From the NCBI RefSeq assembly GCF_032854445.1, contig NC_088302.1, positions 54,158,046 through 54,222,045 of the forward strand: a stretch of DNA of 64,000 nt. Direction: 5' to 3'. The first letter of the stretch is position 1. The number at the start of each line of letters is the position of its first letter. This stretch comes from Liolophura sinensis. Lineage: Eukaryota; Mollusca; Polyplacophora; Chitonida; Chitonidae. The translations under genes were made by a program, and so were the position numbers. Positions 1 through 13,400 of the stretch are shown here, in pieces. Below the pieces are notes generated by a model that did no database searches, was not told where the DNA came from, and saw nothing but the letters and a program-made list of their open reading frames with translations.

Positions 1-245
1 TTGATTGGTGTTTTACTCCAGAATATTTCACTTATACGATGGCGGCCAGCATTATGGTGGGAGGAAACCGGGCAGAGCCCGGAGGAAACTCACGACCATC
101 TGCAGGTTGCTGGCAGATCTTCCCACTTTCGGCCGGAGAGGAAGCCAGCATGAGTTGGACTTGAACTCACAGCGACCACATTGGTGAGAGGCTCCTGGGT
201 CATTACGCTGCGCGAGGGTGCTAACCAACTGAGCCACAAAGGCCC
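1..245 (-). mobile_element. tRNA-headed SINE (family 1), cut by window start
   Basis: The minus strand reads as a SINE. A tRNA-like head with A-box-like GGCTCAGTTGG lies near 220-240 and a B-box-like GAGTTCAAGTCC near 155-170. The body carries the GC-rich stretch around CCGGGCTCTGCCCGG, and the tail runs into AAACACCAATCAA at the window edge. The same body recurs at 8.8, 42.0 and 52.9 kb, which lets the family be recognised inside this window. The 3' tail end lies outside the window. Confidence 0.8.
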
Positions 246-575
246 CGATTATAGTTGTAAAGCTTACCTTCAAATTCAGCGAGAGAAATGAATCCTACTA
301 AAACGCGCGTTAAACCACAATTAAAACACCGTCCCTCCAAATAGAACCAAAGAAATTCCCATTCAATTCCGCCTGAATCCCACTATCGGCGTGCGCCAAT
401 CCCATTAAATGACTCCTTCAAATCTCACAAAGTGGGCCTGAATTCTAATTCAAATTGTTAGCACGCATGGACACTCCAAGGGTATTGGATAGGGAGTAGC
501 TGTACATGTTTAAACGTTTAATAAAGTTACAACAGGAAAAGGACGGTTGAAGGTCAGACAAAAAACCTAGAAGAA
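246..575. other. No gene seen
   Basis: AT-rich unique-looking sequence between a SINE and a minisatellite. No long reading frame, splice-site pair with coding similarity, or RNA fold was recognised. Confidence 0.5.
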
Positions 576-1045
576 TCCAGGAGACACGGCACGCATCAAG
601 GAAACACGGCACGCATCAAGGAAACACGGCGCACATCCAGGAAACACGGTACACATCCAGGAAACACGACACACATCCAGGAAAACATGGCACACATCCA
701 GGAAACACGACACACATCCAGGAAACACGGTACACACACAGGAAACACGGCACACATCCAGGAAACACGGCACACATCAAAGAAACACGGCACACATCCA
801 GGAAAACATGGTACACATCCAGAAAACACGGTACACATCCAGGAAACATGGTATACATCCAGGAAAAACGACATGCACCCAGAAAACATGGCATGCATCC
901 AGGAAATACGACACACATGCAGTTAAACACGTCACACATCCATGGTAACACAGCACACATCAAGAAAACACGGCACACAAAAAGGAAACACGGCACACAA
1001 AAAGGAAACACGGTACACAAACAGGAAACAAAACACAAATCAAAA
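576..1045. repeat. 20-bp minisatellite
   Basis: Tandem copies of GGAAACACGGCACACATCCA with point changes, roughly 23 copies. The copies decay at the right end, where CACAAAAAGGAAACACGG variants appear. Reading frames on both strands are open only because the unit is short and lacks stops; they do not look like protein-coding sequence. Confidence 0.9.
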
Positions 1046-1135
1046 CACAGGGAAAGCAGCACAAATCAAAGGACCACGTGCGCAAATTCAAAAAACAATA
1101 AATCCAAGATAAATAAGATATAATAGATCGGCATG

Positions 1136-1412
1136 AATTCCGGAATCATGGCACAAATACAGAGAACGGCATCAATTCCGGAATCATGGCACAAATACAG
1201 AGAACGGCAAGAATTCCGAAATCATGGCACAAATACAGAGAACGGCAAGAAGTCCGGAATCATGTCACAAATACAGAGAACGGCAAGAAGTCCGGAATCA
1301 TGTCACAAATACAGAGAACGGCAAGAAGTCCGGAATCATGTCACAAATACAGAGAACGGCAAGAACGCCGGAATCATGGCACAAATACAGAGAACGGCAT
1401 AAATACGTAATT
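1136..1412. repeat. 38-bp minisatellite
   Basis: About seven tandem copies of a 38-bp unit that contains CGGAATCATGGCACAAATAC and AGAGAACGGCA. The middle copies share an AGTCC variant for ATTCC, which suggests local expansion of a sub-block. Confidence 0.9.
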
Positions 1413-1944
1413 CACAACACAGACGAAACATTACGAAACAAACGTCAGCACAGTCAGTAACACTGAGTAAGGAATACAGGTGTAAGTGTCACCTTTACAA
1501 ATAAATAGATACCTTTACAAGACCCGGAAGCAGACATGCAGAATCAAGCATCAAAACATCCGCTGCCACAATGGAGAAAATGAAGAAAGTACTTCGCGTC
1601 ATTTTACACTTTCGTCATGATTCAACACAAAGTGAATAAAGACGACATATTACGTCGGATTACACGAAACTGCTTCACGTCAGAAATGCTCCTCCAGCTC
1701 CTTCTGAAGTACACTTCAACTCTTACCAACGTACACCTTCAGCTCTCACTAAAATACACCTACAAATTTCACTTCAATGGCGCCTTAAAGTGCGATAAAA
1801 ATACTACAAAAGTACGCCTTCACATCCAACTGAAGTATGTATCAAATCTTTCTGAAGGAGGTTTTCAACCGAACTGAAGTACAGTTGGCCTATGACTGAT
1901 AGTGTGAGAAGACATGAACACAGTAGGCCTACTTTTTGCCATTG
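1413..1944. other. No gene seen
   Basis: Unassigned sequence. From about 1680 to 1880 there are loosely repeated ACTTCAA/CTGAAGTAC motifs, perhaps an old decayed minisatellite. No coding or RNA signal was recognised. Confidence 0.4.
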
Positions 1945-2170
1945 GAGTCATGGTGGCCTAGTGGTTAGCATGCCAGTGCGGCGCAATGAACCAACGCTGT
2001 GAGTTCAAACCAAGCTCATGCTGGCTTCCTCTCAGGCCGAACGTAGGAAGGTTTACCAGCAAATTACGAATGATCGTGGATTTTCCCAAGGCTCTGCCCG
2101 GTTTCTTTCAGTCGTCATAAAAGTGAAATATTCTTGAGTACATCCTAAAACACGAATCAAATAAGTAAGT
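1945..2170 (+). mobile_element. SINE family 1, diverged copy
   Basis: Plus-strand copy with an A-box-like TGGCCTAGTGG, a B-box-like GAGTTCAAACC, the body ending AAGTGAAATATTCTTGAGTA and the tail AACACGAATCAAATAAGTAAG. It is clearly more diverged than the copies at 42.0 and 52.9 kb, so it is probably older. Confidence 0.75.
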
Positions 2171-2480
2171 ATATCAAAAAGGTGCCCATGGGAAAAAATG
2201 TCCTAAAAGAGAGGAAAAATTGAGAACGGCATAGTCTGGCGCGTGGAAAAAATATTGTTCCAGGTTAAATAATCCGGCAATAACATGTCCTGTACATTCA
2301 AATCTCATATGCAGAAAACAAAAGCAAGTCATATTTTTGGCGTAAGTTCAGTAGCAAACTGTACGATGCGAATTTATTTACATTAACATGATTAAAGGCA
2401 TTTTTGAGTAGCTTCTGTATCAGATTTGTAGTTGAAGTGACAGTTGGAAAAGCATGATTGTAGTTTATGTCAAATATATC

Positions 2481-4325
2481 AGATATCGATGAATGCCATG
2501 TTATTCTTCCACCCGTCTCACAGATATAGATGAATGCCATGTTAATTTTCCACCTGTCTCACAGATATCGATGAATGTCATGCTATTCTTCCACCTGTCT
2601 CACAGATATCGATGAATGTCATGCTATTCTTCCACCTGTCTCACAGATATCGATGAATGTCATGCTATTCTTCCACCTGTCTCACAGATATCGATGAATG
2701 TCATGCTATTCTTCCACCTGTCTCACAGATATAGATGAATGTCATGCTATTCTTCCGCCTGTCTCACAGATATAGATGAATGCCATGTTATTCTTCCGCC
2801 TGTCTCACAGATATAGATGAATGTCATGTTATTCTTCCGCCTGTCTCACAGATATCGATGAATGCCATGTTATTCTTCCACCTGTCTCACAGATATCGAT
2901 GAATGTCATGCTATTCTTCCACCTGTCTCACAGATATCGATGAATGTCATGCTATTCTTCCACCTGTCTCACAGATATCGATGAATGTCATGCTATTCTT
3001 CCGCCTGTCTCACAGATATCGATGAATGTCATGCTATTCTTCCGCCTGCTCACAGATATCGATGAATGTCATGCTATTCTTCCACCTGTCTCACAGATAT
3101 AGATGAATGCCATGTTATTCTTCCGCCTGTCTCACAGATATAGATGAATGTCATGTTATTCTTCCACCTGTCTCACAGATATCGATGAATGTCATGCTAT
3201 TCTTCCACCTGTCTCACAGATATCGATAAATGTCATACTATTCTTCCGCCTGTCTCACAGATATCGATGAATGTCATGCTATTCTTCCACCTGTCTCACA
3301 GATATAGATGAATGCCATGTTATTCTTCCGCCTGTCTCACAGATATAGATGAATGTCATGTTATTCTTCCGCCTGTCTCACAGATATCGATGAATGCCAT
3401 GCTATTCTTCCACCTGTCTCACAGATATCGATGAATGTCATGCTATTCTTCCACCTGTCTCACAGATATCGATGAATGTCATGCTATTCTTCCGCCTGTC
3501 TCACAGATATCGATGAATGTCATGCTATTCTTCCGCCTGCTCACAGATATCGATGAATGTCATGCTATTCTTCCACCTGTCTCACAGATATAGATGAATG
3601 CCATGTTATTCTTCCGCCTGTCTCACAGATATAGATGAATGTCATGTTATTCTTCCACCTGTCTCACAGATATCGATGAATGTCATGCTATTCTTCCACC
3701 TGTCTCACAGATATCGATAAATGTCATACTATTCTTCCGCCTGTCTCACAGATATCGATGAATGTCATGCTATTCTTCCACCTGTCTCACAGATATAGAT
3801 GAATGCCATGTTATTCTTCCGCCTGTCTCACAGATATTGATGAATGTCATGTTATTCTTCCGCCTGTCTCACAGATATCGATGAATGCCATGCTATTCTT
3901 CCACCTGTCTCACAGATATCGATGAATGTCATGCTATTCTTCCACCTGTCTCACAGATATCGATGAATGTCATGCTATTCTTCCACCTGTCTCACAGATA
4001 TAGATGAATGTCATGCTATTCTTCCGCCTGTCTCACAGATATCGATGAATGTCATGCTATTCTTCCACCTGTCTCACAGATATAGATGAATGTCATGCTA
4101 TTCTTCCGCCTGTCTCACAGATATCGATGAATGTCATGCTATTCTTCCACCTGTCTCACAGATATCGATGAATGTCATGCTATTCTTCCGCCTGTCTCAC
4201 AGGTATCGATGAATGTCATGCTATTCTTCCACCTGTCTCACAGATATTGATGAATGTCATGTTATTCTTCCACCTGTCTCACAGATATCGATGAATGTCA
4301 TTCTATTCTTCCACCTGTCTCACAG
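2481..4325 (+). repeat. 45 x 41-bp tandem array of 3' splice sites
   Basis: Each 41-bp unit reads AG|ATATCGATGAATGTCATG, then a pyrimidine tract CTATTCTTCCACCTGTCTCAC, then the next AG. The unit therefore copies the acceptor and first codons (D-I-D-E-C) of the EGF exon that begins at 4326. From the first unit (ATATCGAT at 2483) to the exon start is 1843 bases, which equals 45 x 41 minus 2. The two missing bases are the single-base deletions in CCTGCTCACAG near 3048 and 3539. Variants ATATAGAT and ATATTGAT also occur. A 491-bp higher-order block is duplicated inside. The array lies at the end of the intron before exon 1 of the visible EGF gene. Confidence 0.95.
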
Positions 4326-4460
4326 ATATCGATGAATGCCGTGACCTTTCGTCGCCTTGTGGCTCAAACTCGGAATGTACCAACACAAATGGCGAACACT
4401 ACTGTTCCTGTAAATTTGGATTCTCAAGTCCAGCTAGAAATGGAAGAAACTGCGTAACAG
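4326..4460 (+). CDS. EGF exon 1 (phase 1-1)
   Basis: The acceptor is the last unit of the 41-bp array (CTGTCTCACAG). Translation begins [13 protein letters not shown] and ends GRNCVTG. The donor is ACAG|GTGAAA; an alternative GTAACA just upstream would break the phase shared by the other EGF exons. There are six cysteines and the calcium-binding start D-I-D-E. It is the only one of the eleven without the Asx-hydroxylation aromatic residue ([10 protein letters not shown]). Confidence 0.88.
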
Positions 4461-7400
4461 GTGAAATTGAACATGGAGTTTGTAGGGAGTTTTTGTTTTA
4501 GGGCTTTCAGAAGTCTATATCTTCGAAGTACTGGACTTTAGACCTAGGTTAAGATATTAAGAGCTCTAAATGGATATCCATGGAGTTCGACTTCTGATGC
4601 ATGTGTAGGTATGCAAGAGAACAAAAAAGGGCACGACCTTCACTTCTGTGAATTAAGAACTAGTGGAAATTGCCAAGATTGAATAACTGTACTTTATATG
4701 ATCAGTTATCTGACAGACACGGTAAATATAAACTCAGTGGCATGCCAGAATTTTGACAGACCAACTATAGCACACACACGGTATTCAGTGCATTGATTGT
4801 GTTTTATATAGCATGTACTGTACTCAATGATTACATCTCATTTTTTTGCCAGATATGTAGCAAACATGATATCCATTGCAATGCATGGCACTTGTCAGAT
4901 TGTAATATAATTCGCCAACTATGTATCAGTGCAATGACGCTGCTATATATGTCAGACAAAGTATCCAAGACAATGATTCCACTTTATTTCTAGGTTTATA
5001 TTTATACGATAAATAAAATTTTGATTTTTCTGTCTATAGATAGGGTTAGTGAATGTCTACATGACATCATTTTTAAGCATATACCTCAGTAAGCTCTCTC
5101 ATTGAATGGTCTCGCATACCCACTGATAAATGACTGCGGAACTGGTGCACTTTTCGTGTTAGTGGAAGGTGAAATAGCGGGCCTTTTTCCTGTTTGAACA
5201 GTTACAGAGGAATGTTTGTCCAAACAAAATACATCATAGTACTTAATTCATTTGAGTGCTATTATCCAGAGTAAAGTGTGTAGGCGTATACGTTATAACA
5301 CTATAACAGTGGCCCCCTAGGAGATAATTGACATAGGACACGGGATATACCAGTAAGCAAATCGCTGTACAGACACACATGTTAAACCATCGTTTTCGAG
5401 CCAGCTTTCATTATTTTCCCACGCATCTTTGTCTAATTGTTTGTGAAGCACAGCGCCTGTAATTAAGAAGAACAAGGGTGGCTGTGATTGCATCACACGG
5501 GGCCAAAGAGGGGGTGCATGTGTTGTCCTTACAAACGGCGCTAGAAACCCAGTACAAACATATACAAGATATTAAACGTTCTTGAATACAAATAAATTCT
5601 GGAATGCAGATTTCTTATGTATTTTTTGATGATTCGCTAAGCAAGGGTTGTGATATATGTGGTAGAATTTTATTAAACTGAAAAAGGTGAATCAAGTCCA
5701 CAAATAAATACATTAGCATGACATTCTTCGTTTTACTTCGTTTTGCAGACATCGATGAGTGTGTAGTGCTACGTGACCCGTGTGGCCCTCACTCTGCCTG
5801 TGACAATACCTATGGCGGATACATTTGTACCTGTCTTAAGGGGTATTCCAGCCCGACACATGACGGTAAAAATTGCCAAGGTAAGATTTAAACAAAGCTG
5901 TCGTCAGCTTATATAATATCACAAAACTTTACCTACACTGATGGTGTTAACATTGTTCTAGGCGTACTTTACAGAAACTGCTGGTCTGAACATTGTTCAG
6001 TACGATCTTTACAAAGACTGTTGGTCTGAACATTGTTCAGTACGATCTTTACAAAGACTGTTGGCCTGAACATTGTTCAATACGATCTTTACAAAGACTG
6101 TTGGCCTGGACATTGTTCAGTACGATCATTACAAAGACTATTGGTCTAAACATTGATCATTACAAACTTTAGACAGACTGTTGGCCTAAACATTGTTCTA
6201 GGCGAGCTTTACAAAGTCTGTTGATCTTAACATTGTTCAAGTCGAGCTTTACAAAGGCGGTTGGTCTAAACATTGTTCAGTACGATCTATACACAGACTG
6301 TATTTGTAAAAATTGTTTAATGTGTGCTTAACATACATAATTGACCTAAACATTGCTCAAAGCGAGCTTTGAGTAGACCGACGTTTTGATTGCTCAGTAA
6401 GATCTGTACATAGACTTTTGGTCTGAACATTGTTGTAAACTAATGTTCGAAGGACTATAGATCTAATCATTGTTCGCCACGATACAACAGCAATATTGAC
6501 GATGCGACGTTGTTCCATAGTCATCCATTCATTGTAATCATTGCTATAAACAGATTTACAAATTCTATTTGTTTTTCACTTATTCCAGAGATAGACGAGT
6601 GTGAGAGCACCGAGGCTGTGTGCGGAGAGAATTCTGTGTGTACAAACTTCGGAGGAGGTTACAGCTGCTCGTGTTCACTTGGGTTCGTCAGTGAGTCACG
6701 GGACGGAACCCATTGCACAGGTAATTCAGCGAGATTCCATAAAATGACATAATTCCTGACTATATAAAATAAAAACGCTTTTATGTTTTATTCACCAATG
6801 AATGTTTCAAAAATATATCTATGATTTGTTAATATTTGATCACTAGACGTGTAATTCATGTATAAACCTGTTGAATCAGAACCTCAGCTAATCATTATAT
6901 TGGCTCCACTCTTTGATACAATTGGGTTCATTAATGGACCATGCACTTTTACTCTGAGATCGAATAGCCATGTTGCCAGCTTAGCTTCCACATTAACCGC
7001 TCTGAGATCGATCAGCCGTGTTCCGAGCTTAGCGTCCACATTAACCGCTCTGAGATCGATCAGCCGTGTTCCCAGCTTAGCTTCCGCATTAACCGCTCTG
7101 AGATCGATCAACCATGTTCCCAGCTTAGCTTCCACATTAACCGCTCTGAGATCGATCAGCCATGTTCCCAGCTTAACTTCCACATTAACCGCTCTGAGAT
7201 CGATTAACCATGTTCCCAGCTTAGCTTTCACATTAACCGCTCTGAGATCGATTAGCCATGTTCCCAGCTTAGCTTCCACATTAACCGCTCTGAGATCGAT
7301 CAGCCATGTTCCCAGCTTAGCTTCCACATTAACCGCTCTGAGATCGATTAGCCATGTTCCCAGCTTAGCTTCCACATTAACCGCTCTGAGATCGATCAGC

Positions 7401-10400
7401 CATGTTCCCAGGTTAGCTTCCACATTAACCACTCTGAGATCGATCAACCATGTTCCCAGCTTAGCTTCCACATTAACCGCTCTGAGATCGATCAGCCATG
7501 TTCCTAGCTTAACTTCCACATTAACCGCTCTGAGATCGATTAACCATGTTCCCAGCTTAGCTTCCACATTAACCGCTCTGAGATCGATTAGCCATGTTCC
7601 TAGCTTAACTTCCACATTAACCGCTCTGAGATCGATTAACCATGTTCCCAGCTTAGCTTCCACATTAACCGCTCTGAGATCGATTAGCCATGTTCCCAGC
7701 TTAGCTTCCACATTAACCGCTCTGAGATCGATCAGCCATGTTCCCATCTTAGCTTCCACATTAACCGCTCTGAGATCGATCAGCCATGTTCCCATCTTAG
7801 CTTCCACATTAACCGCTCTGAGATCGATTAGCCATGTTGCCAGCTTAGCTTCCACATTAACCGCTCTGAGATCAATCAGCCATGTTCCCAGCTTAACTTA
7901 CACACTAACCGCTCTTAATTAATCTGTGTGGATCGTTACATTCACTAACTTGGAGCTCGGTACTGTGGCCTGCACTGCATCAAAAAGTGCAGTATTAAAA
8001 CAATAATCAACGGGTTTATCTTTTCCGGAGTACACGTAAGGTGGATTCGATTCAAAAATTCGATTGGAGAAGGTCGGCTGGCCGACGACACACCAGTCAT
8101 ATTCATATCAAATCTGAGGTTATGACCTTTAGCATTCCTAAATAAGTAGGTGATATGAAGTAAGAATTACTTCGAAAATACATAAACTTCACAAACATAT
8201 ATGTTTTTGGTGTTTTACCCGGCACTCAAGAATACAGTAGTCAGAGGAATACCTTCAGGTGAATGCCGGTTTAAAGCTGGCTGAGTGCAAACATAGCCAC
8301 ATTCCCTCCCAGGTACCTTGCAAACTCTGTAATGTACGAGGCTTTCGTCACCTAAAAGTTGATTCAATGGAAGACCATCTTTGTGAGGACTAATTGTTTG
8401 TAGCGACTTTGTTAGCAGAGCAAACAAAACCCCTGACCAACGACCGTCGCGTTCCAGTCCAGCTCTCTAAGTTGTGGCTTTGTAGTGCGAAGTTATCCAC
8501 TCACCCAACCACCGCATGGTATAAGTGAACAACTCATGAGGACTACCAATAATTATATTAATAACGTCATGGCGTGATTGTCTATATAGTGCTGAGATAA
8601 TCATTCTCCTGTTTAAAAAAATACACAAACAATTACATTGTCAAGTGTGAAAATTGAAACTGTCTTTTTGAAAAACAGTGAATAGAGGTCATTTCCTATT
8701 TAAGAGGAATACACCATCATCGTAACACCTCCCGCCTCCCTAGAATTTGGGCACGACTTACGGCTATAAGAGCAAGATGTCGCCACATAAACAACAGCCC
8801 TTCGCACCATTGATCACTGTTCATATACAAATGTAGGGTTGTAACAGAGGCTCAGTCGGTTAGCGCGCTAGCGCAGCGTAGTGATACAGAAGGCTCTAAC
8901 CAGTGCGGTCCAGCTCATACTGGTTTCCTCTCCGGCCGTAAGTGGGAAGGTCTTTCAGCAACCTGCGGATGGTTGTGGGTTTCCCCCGGGCTCTGTCCGG
9001 TTTCCTCCCATCATAATACTGGCAGCCGTCGTATAAGTGAAATATTCTTGAGCACGGCGTAAAACACCAATCAAATAAATAAATAAATAAACTGTAACAG
9101 AGCTTCACAATGTACACGCGCATAAAAACACGTTTACAGTACCATAATGTAAATCTTCTATACCCTGTTAGTAGACTGAGTTAGTGGAAAAGAAGAATTA
9201 AGAAACATCAATAATGGCGTCATGCTGAACAGTTTGTTTTCTGATTCTTTTCATCTCCTCCCAACCCCATCCGTCGGGTTGAATAAATGAAACGTGTGTA
9301 GACCTAAAGAACAATGAAAGAAAGATATCTAAAAATATGATCTATTGCAGATATCAACGAATGTGTGGAAGACGTGTCAGTGTGTGGTCAGAATGCGGAG
9401 TGTATCAATGTGGTCGGAAGTTACGGCTGTGCATGTGTTATTGGATATACGCCTATGGACACAAGTTGTCAAGGTGTGTCCAACTGCTCATTATCCGAAG
9501 CAACAGGATTAGGTACAAAAACGAATGAAATCAAAGGAATGGCCAATGGTTAAAGTCTATTCCAAGGATAGTTGAAGTAAGAGTGTTTGCTCAAACAGAT
9601 TTGGTATTTCTCAGTTGAGGGGAAATGACGTTAGAATTCCATAACTATGCACTCCAATCGTCATTTAAACGTTGAAAACACATCTGTTGAGCAAAATGTC
9701 AGTTGTTATTTCTGCTTGTTTTCATCAGACTTCTGTAATAACTTTCATTTATTTATCTCGACATATCTGAAATACTGAAACTGTGACGTTCAGTCCCAGC
9801 CATTCATTCATTACTTTCCAAAAGAGATAGTTCGCTAAATAATATAAAAGCTTTGAACGATATTTTGGCCAAAATTACGTAGCGTACTCATCATTAGCCA
9901 ATGATCAGAAAATACGATCAGGATAAAGTCAAAAGTAAATTTGACATGGCTAACCACAGAACCCTTTCGCACTGGAGGCTGTTTGCTAGTTTCCAAACGG
10001 TCATTATGTATGTGATCAAAAGAATGCAATTGTCTAAACTGGTCAACCATATTCATTATTAACCAACTTACTGTGAAATTGGCAAATAATGAAATAATAT
10101 GAAGCTTTTCGATGTGGCTATAATGGGATCAGAGTGTGGTATGTGTTAACTGTTTGACTGTTCTTCAGATCGATATTATTTTCGCCTCTGTGCAGATATA
10201 GACGAATGTTCTGCCGCCATCTCACCATGTGGGCGGAACTCCACGTGCTCGAACAACAATGGCAGCTTCCGGTGTACGTGTGAGGCGGGTTACGCCAGCT
10301 TTAGGCAGGACGGCAGAGAATGTTATGGTGAGTACAGTATTAGAAATAAATACCGGAGACAGTAGGAAAATATCGTTTTCAACATTTACTCCAGTTGTTA

Positions 10401-13400
10401 TTCTTTCATCCAACGTATCAAAAATGATAAATGAACGAAGGTTGTCAGTCATTCAGGTACATTACTTACATATTTGTGTTTAATGTCAGAAATATTCACT
10501 TCAGGCAGTGTTGACCTCACGCATTTCGTGCAATTTCAAACATCTGTGTTTTCTGTCAGAATTTATATACAATTGCTAAATATATCAGTATAGGGTTCGA
10601 ACCAAAGGAATAAATGCAAACTTAGTTTCTTCATTTTTTCGAGTGTCAATGAATAGAATGACCATGCAATGAAATCTTTGTTTTCGCTGTAGATATTGAC
10701 GAATGCGCCGAACTAGAGTATCCATGTGGAGATAACTCTGTCTGCCTTAACTACGACGGAGGGTATCAGTGCAAGTGCCTGGATGGGTACTTTGATACGT
10801 CTGTTGACAACAAGAACTGTAAAGGTAGACTGTAGTTCTTTTTGACAGTGTTAACCTGTTGCTGTCACATATGTTTTTGTCCTTGGATTTTCGCAAATCT
10901 TGATAACAAAACGCTTTCCTTAAAAGGCGAAAGCGCAAAGAGCTTTGAAAAGATGCTTTTCTGTTTTCCGTTTTCAATTCCTTAATTATTCTGTGGACTT
11001 TAACCTCATAACTTCATACCGGTTTCCTTCCTTTTCTTTTGCACTTACGTGTGTGGTGTTATATGTGAGAGGGTTTTCCCCAAAGGTTACGACTGAAATT
11101 CATAAACACCTTTTCTGTGATTCATTCATACCTTCTCTGTTATTCATTCATACCTTCTCTGTAAATCATTCATACCTTCTCTGTAAATCATTCATACCGT
11201 CTCTGTAATTCATTCATACCTTCTCTGTCATTCATTCATACCTTCTCTGTAAATCATTCATACATTCTCTGTAAATCATTCATACCTTCTCTATAATTCA
11301 TTCAAACCTTCTCTGCAAATCATTATACCTTCTCTGTAATTCATTCATACCTTCTCTGTAATTCATTCATACCTTCTCTGTAAATCATTCATACCTTCTC
11401 TGTAAATCATTCATACCTTCTCTATAATTCATTCATACCTTTTCTGTAATTCATTCATACCTTCTCTGGAATTCATTCATACCTTCTCTGTAAATCATTC
11501 ATACCTTCTCTATAATTCATTCAAACCTTCTCTGTAAATCATTATACCTTCTCTGTAAATCATTCATACCTTCTCTGTAAATCGTTCATACTTTTTCTGG
11601 AATGCATTCATACCTTTTCTGGAATTCATTCATACCTTCTCTGTAACTCATTCATACCTTCTCTGTAAATCATTATACCTTCTCTGTAATTCATTCATAT
11701 CTTCTCTGTAAATCATTCAAACCTTCTCTGTAAATCATTCATACCTTCTCTGTAAATCATTCATACCTTCTCTATAATTCATTCATACCTTCTCTGTAAT
11801 TCATTCATACCTTCTCTGTAATTCATTCATACCTTCTCTGTAATTCATTCATACCTTCTCTGTAAATCATTCATACCTTTTCTGGAATTCATTCATACCT
11901 TTTCTGGAATTCATTCATACCTTTTCTGTAAATCATTATACCTTCTCTGTAACTCATTCATACCTTCTCTGTAAATCATTATACCTTCTCTGTAAATCAT
12001 TATACCTTCTCTGTAAATCATTCATACCTTCTCTGTAAACCGACGAACACTTAATCACTAATCATATTTATGAAATGATAATAATCTGAATAACCCAATA
12101 GTTTGTTGTACATCTAAGCTGTGACTGTTCTGTTTGTAGATGTAAATGAGTGTATGGAATCACGCCATAGCTGTGGATCTCATTCCCGCTGTGTGAACGT
12201 GGACGGAGCATACTCCTGTATGTGTCACAGTGGCTTCAAAAGGCGAGCCCAAAATGGAGACTGTGAAGGTAAGCCCAAATCACACAGATCTGCGATGACC
12301 GCTTCTGTGGCTTAATGGATAGAGCGTCTGCCTAGACGTGGGGAGACCCGGCATCCAGTAATACCAAAGAAATAAATAATGGCACTTCTTGCTGCCTCGC
12401 TTGGCGCTCAGCGCTGAGTGGTTAGGGCAAGGAAATATGGCTGGTTGGCCTGTTGTGGGTATAGTGTTGCTGGGTGGGGTGTCATGTCAGCCGGCAGCCC
12501 TTTGGCGCCATGGACTCGCCCTGCCACAATAAGAAACAGTATATTATCACACACCTAATGGCTCCTCGTCGTCACATGACGTAAAACCCCAAGCATACAT
12601 GCAAACATAGATACATTGTACCATTTCCATGCGTACAACAGGCCTTCTGAATAAGTATATCAGCGTCATGTCCGACATTCATATACCATTGTAGTCCGTA
12701 AAGGGCGTTCCCTTTACGAATTACTAGTAGTATTTGGACATAAATGAACTCGCAGTAATCAATCCTGATCCATGAGTTAAAACTGGATGGTGTCTCCAGG
12801 TTACCTCGCACAACGTATGCTTAAAGTAAAAGAAAGCTAAAACCGTAAAATAAAGTTCGTTAGACGGACAACTAAAAACTGTGAACAAAAAAAAATTTTC
12901 ACTTAGTTTATCAATTGATTTAGTTAATCAAGAATATTTCACTTATACAACGGCGGCCAGCATTATGGTGGAAGGAAACCGGGCAGAGTCCCCCGACCAT
13001 CGACCCACGACCATCCGCAGGCTGCTGAAGGACCTTCCCACGTACGGTCGGAGAGGAAGCCAGCATGAGCTGGATTTAAACTCACAGCGACTGAACACTG
13101 TTAAACGCATTATTGAAACTACTGAATTCTATGGTGAACTGTATGGACCACACTGTCTGTGGCAGTACCCAAACATCATCTATCTGGTTCATTTTATTGC
13201 ACTTAATTGTCTTGAAATAATTGTAATTTTTATTCATGGTTTTCAATTGTCTGTCTGACGAACCGTATTTCATTTTTGGCTTACTTTCACCTTAAAGTAG
13301 GATTCAGAAAGTTCACTTTTTATATTTTCAAGAATATTTCATTTTCAAGATTTTCTAATATACACCGGGTCTCATGGAAAGCCTTTAACAAAAGAGAGGA

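Noticed and set aside
576-1412. Possible CRISPR-like or direct-repeat array
   Set aside because: Units are contiguous without unique spacers, and the context is eukaryotic; these are ordinary minisatellites.
6858-7922. Long open frame of 354 codons across the 48-bp repeat
   Set aside because: The opposite strand is equally open, the text is a pure 16-residue satellite translation, and the segment lies within an intron of a well-supported gene.
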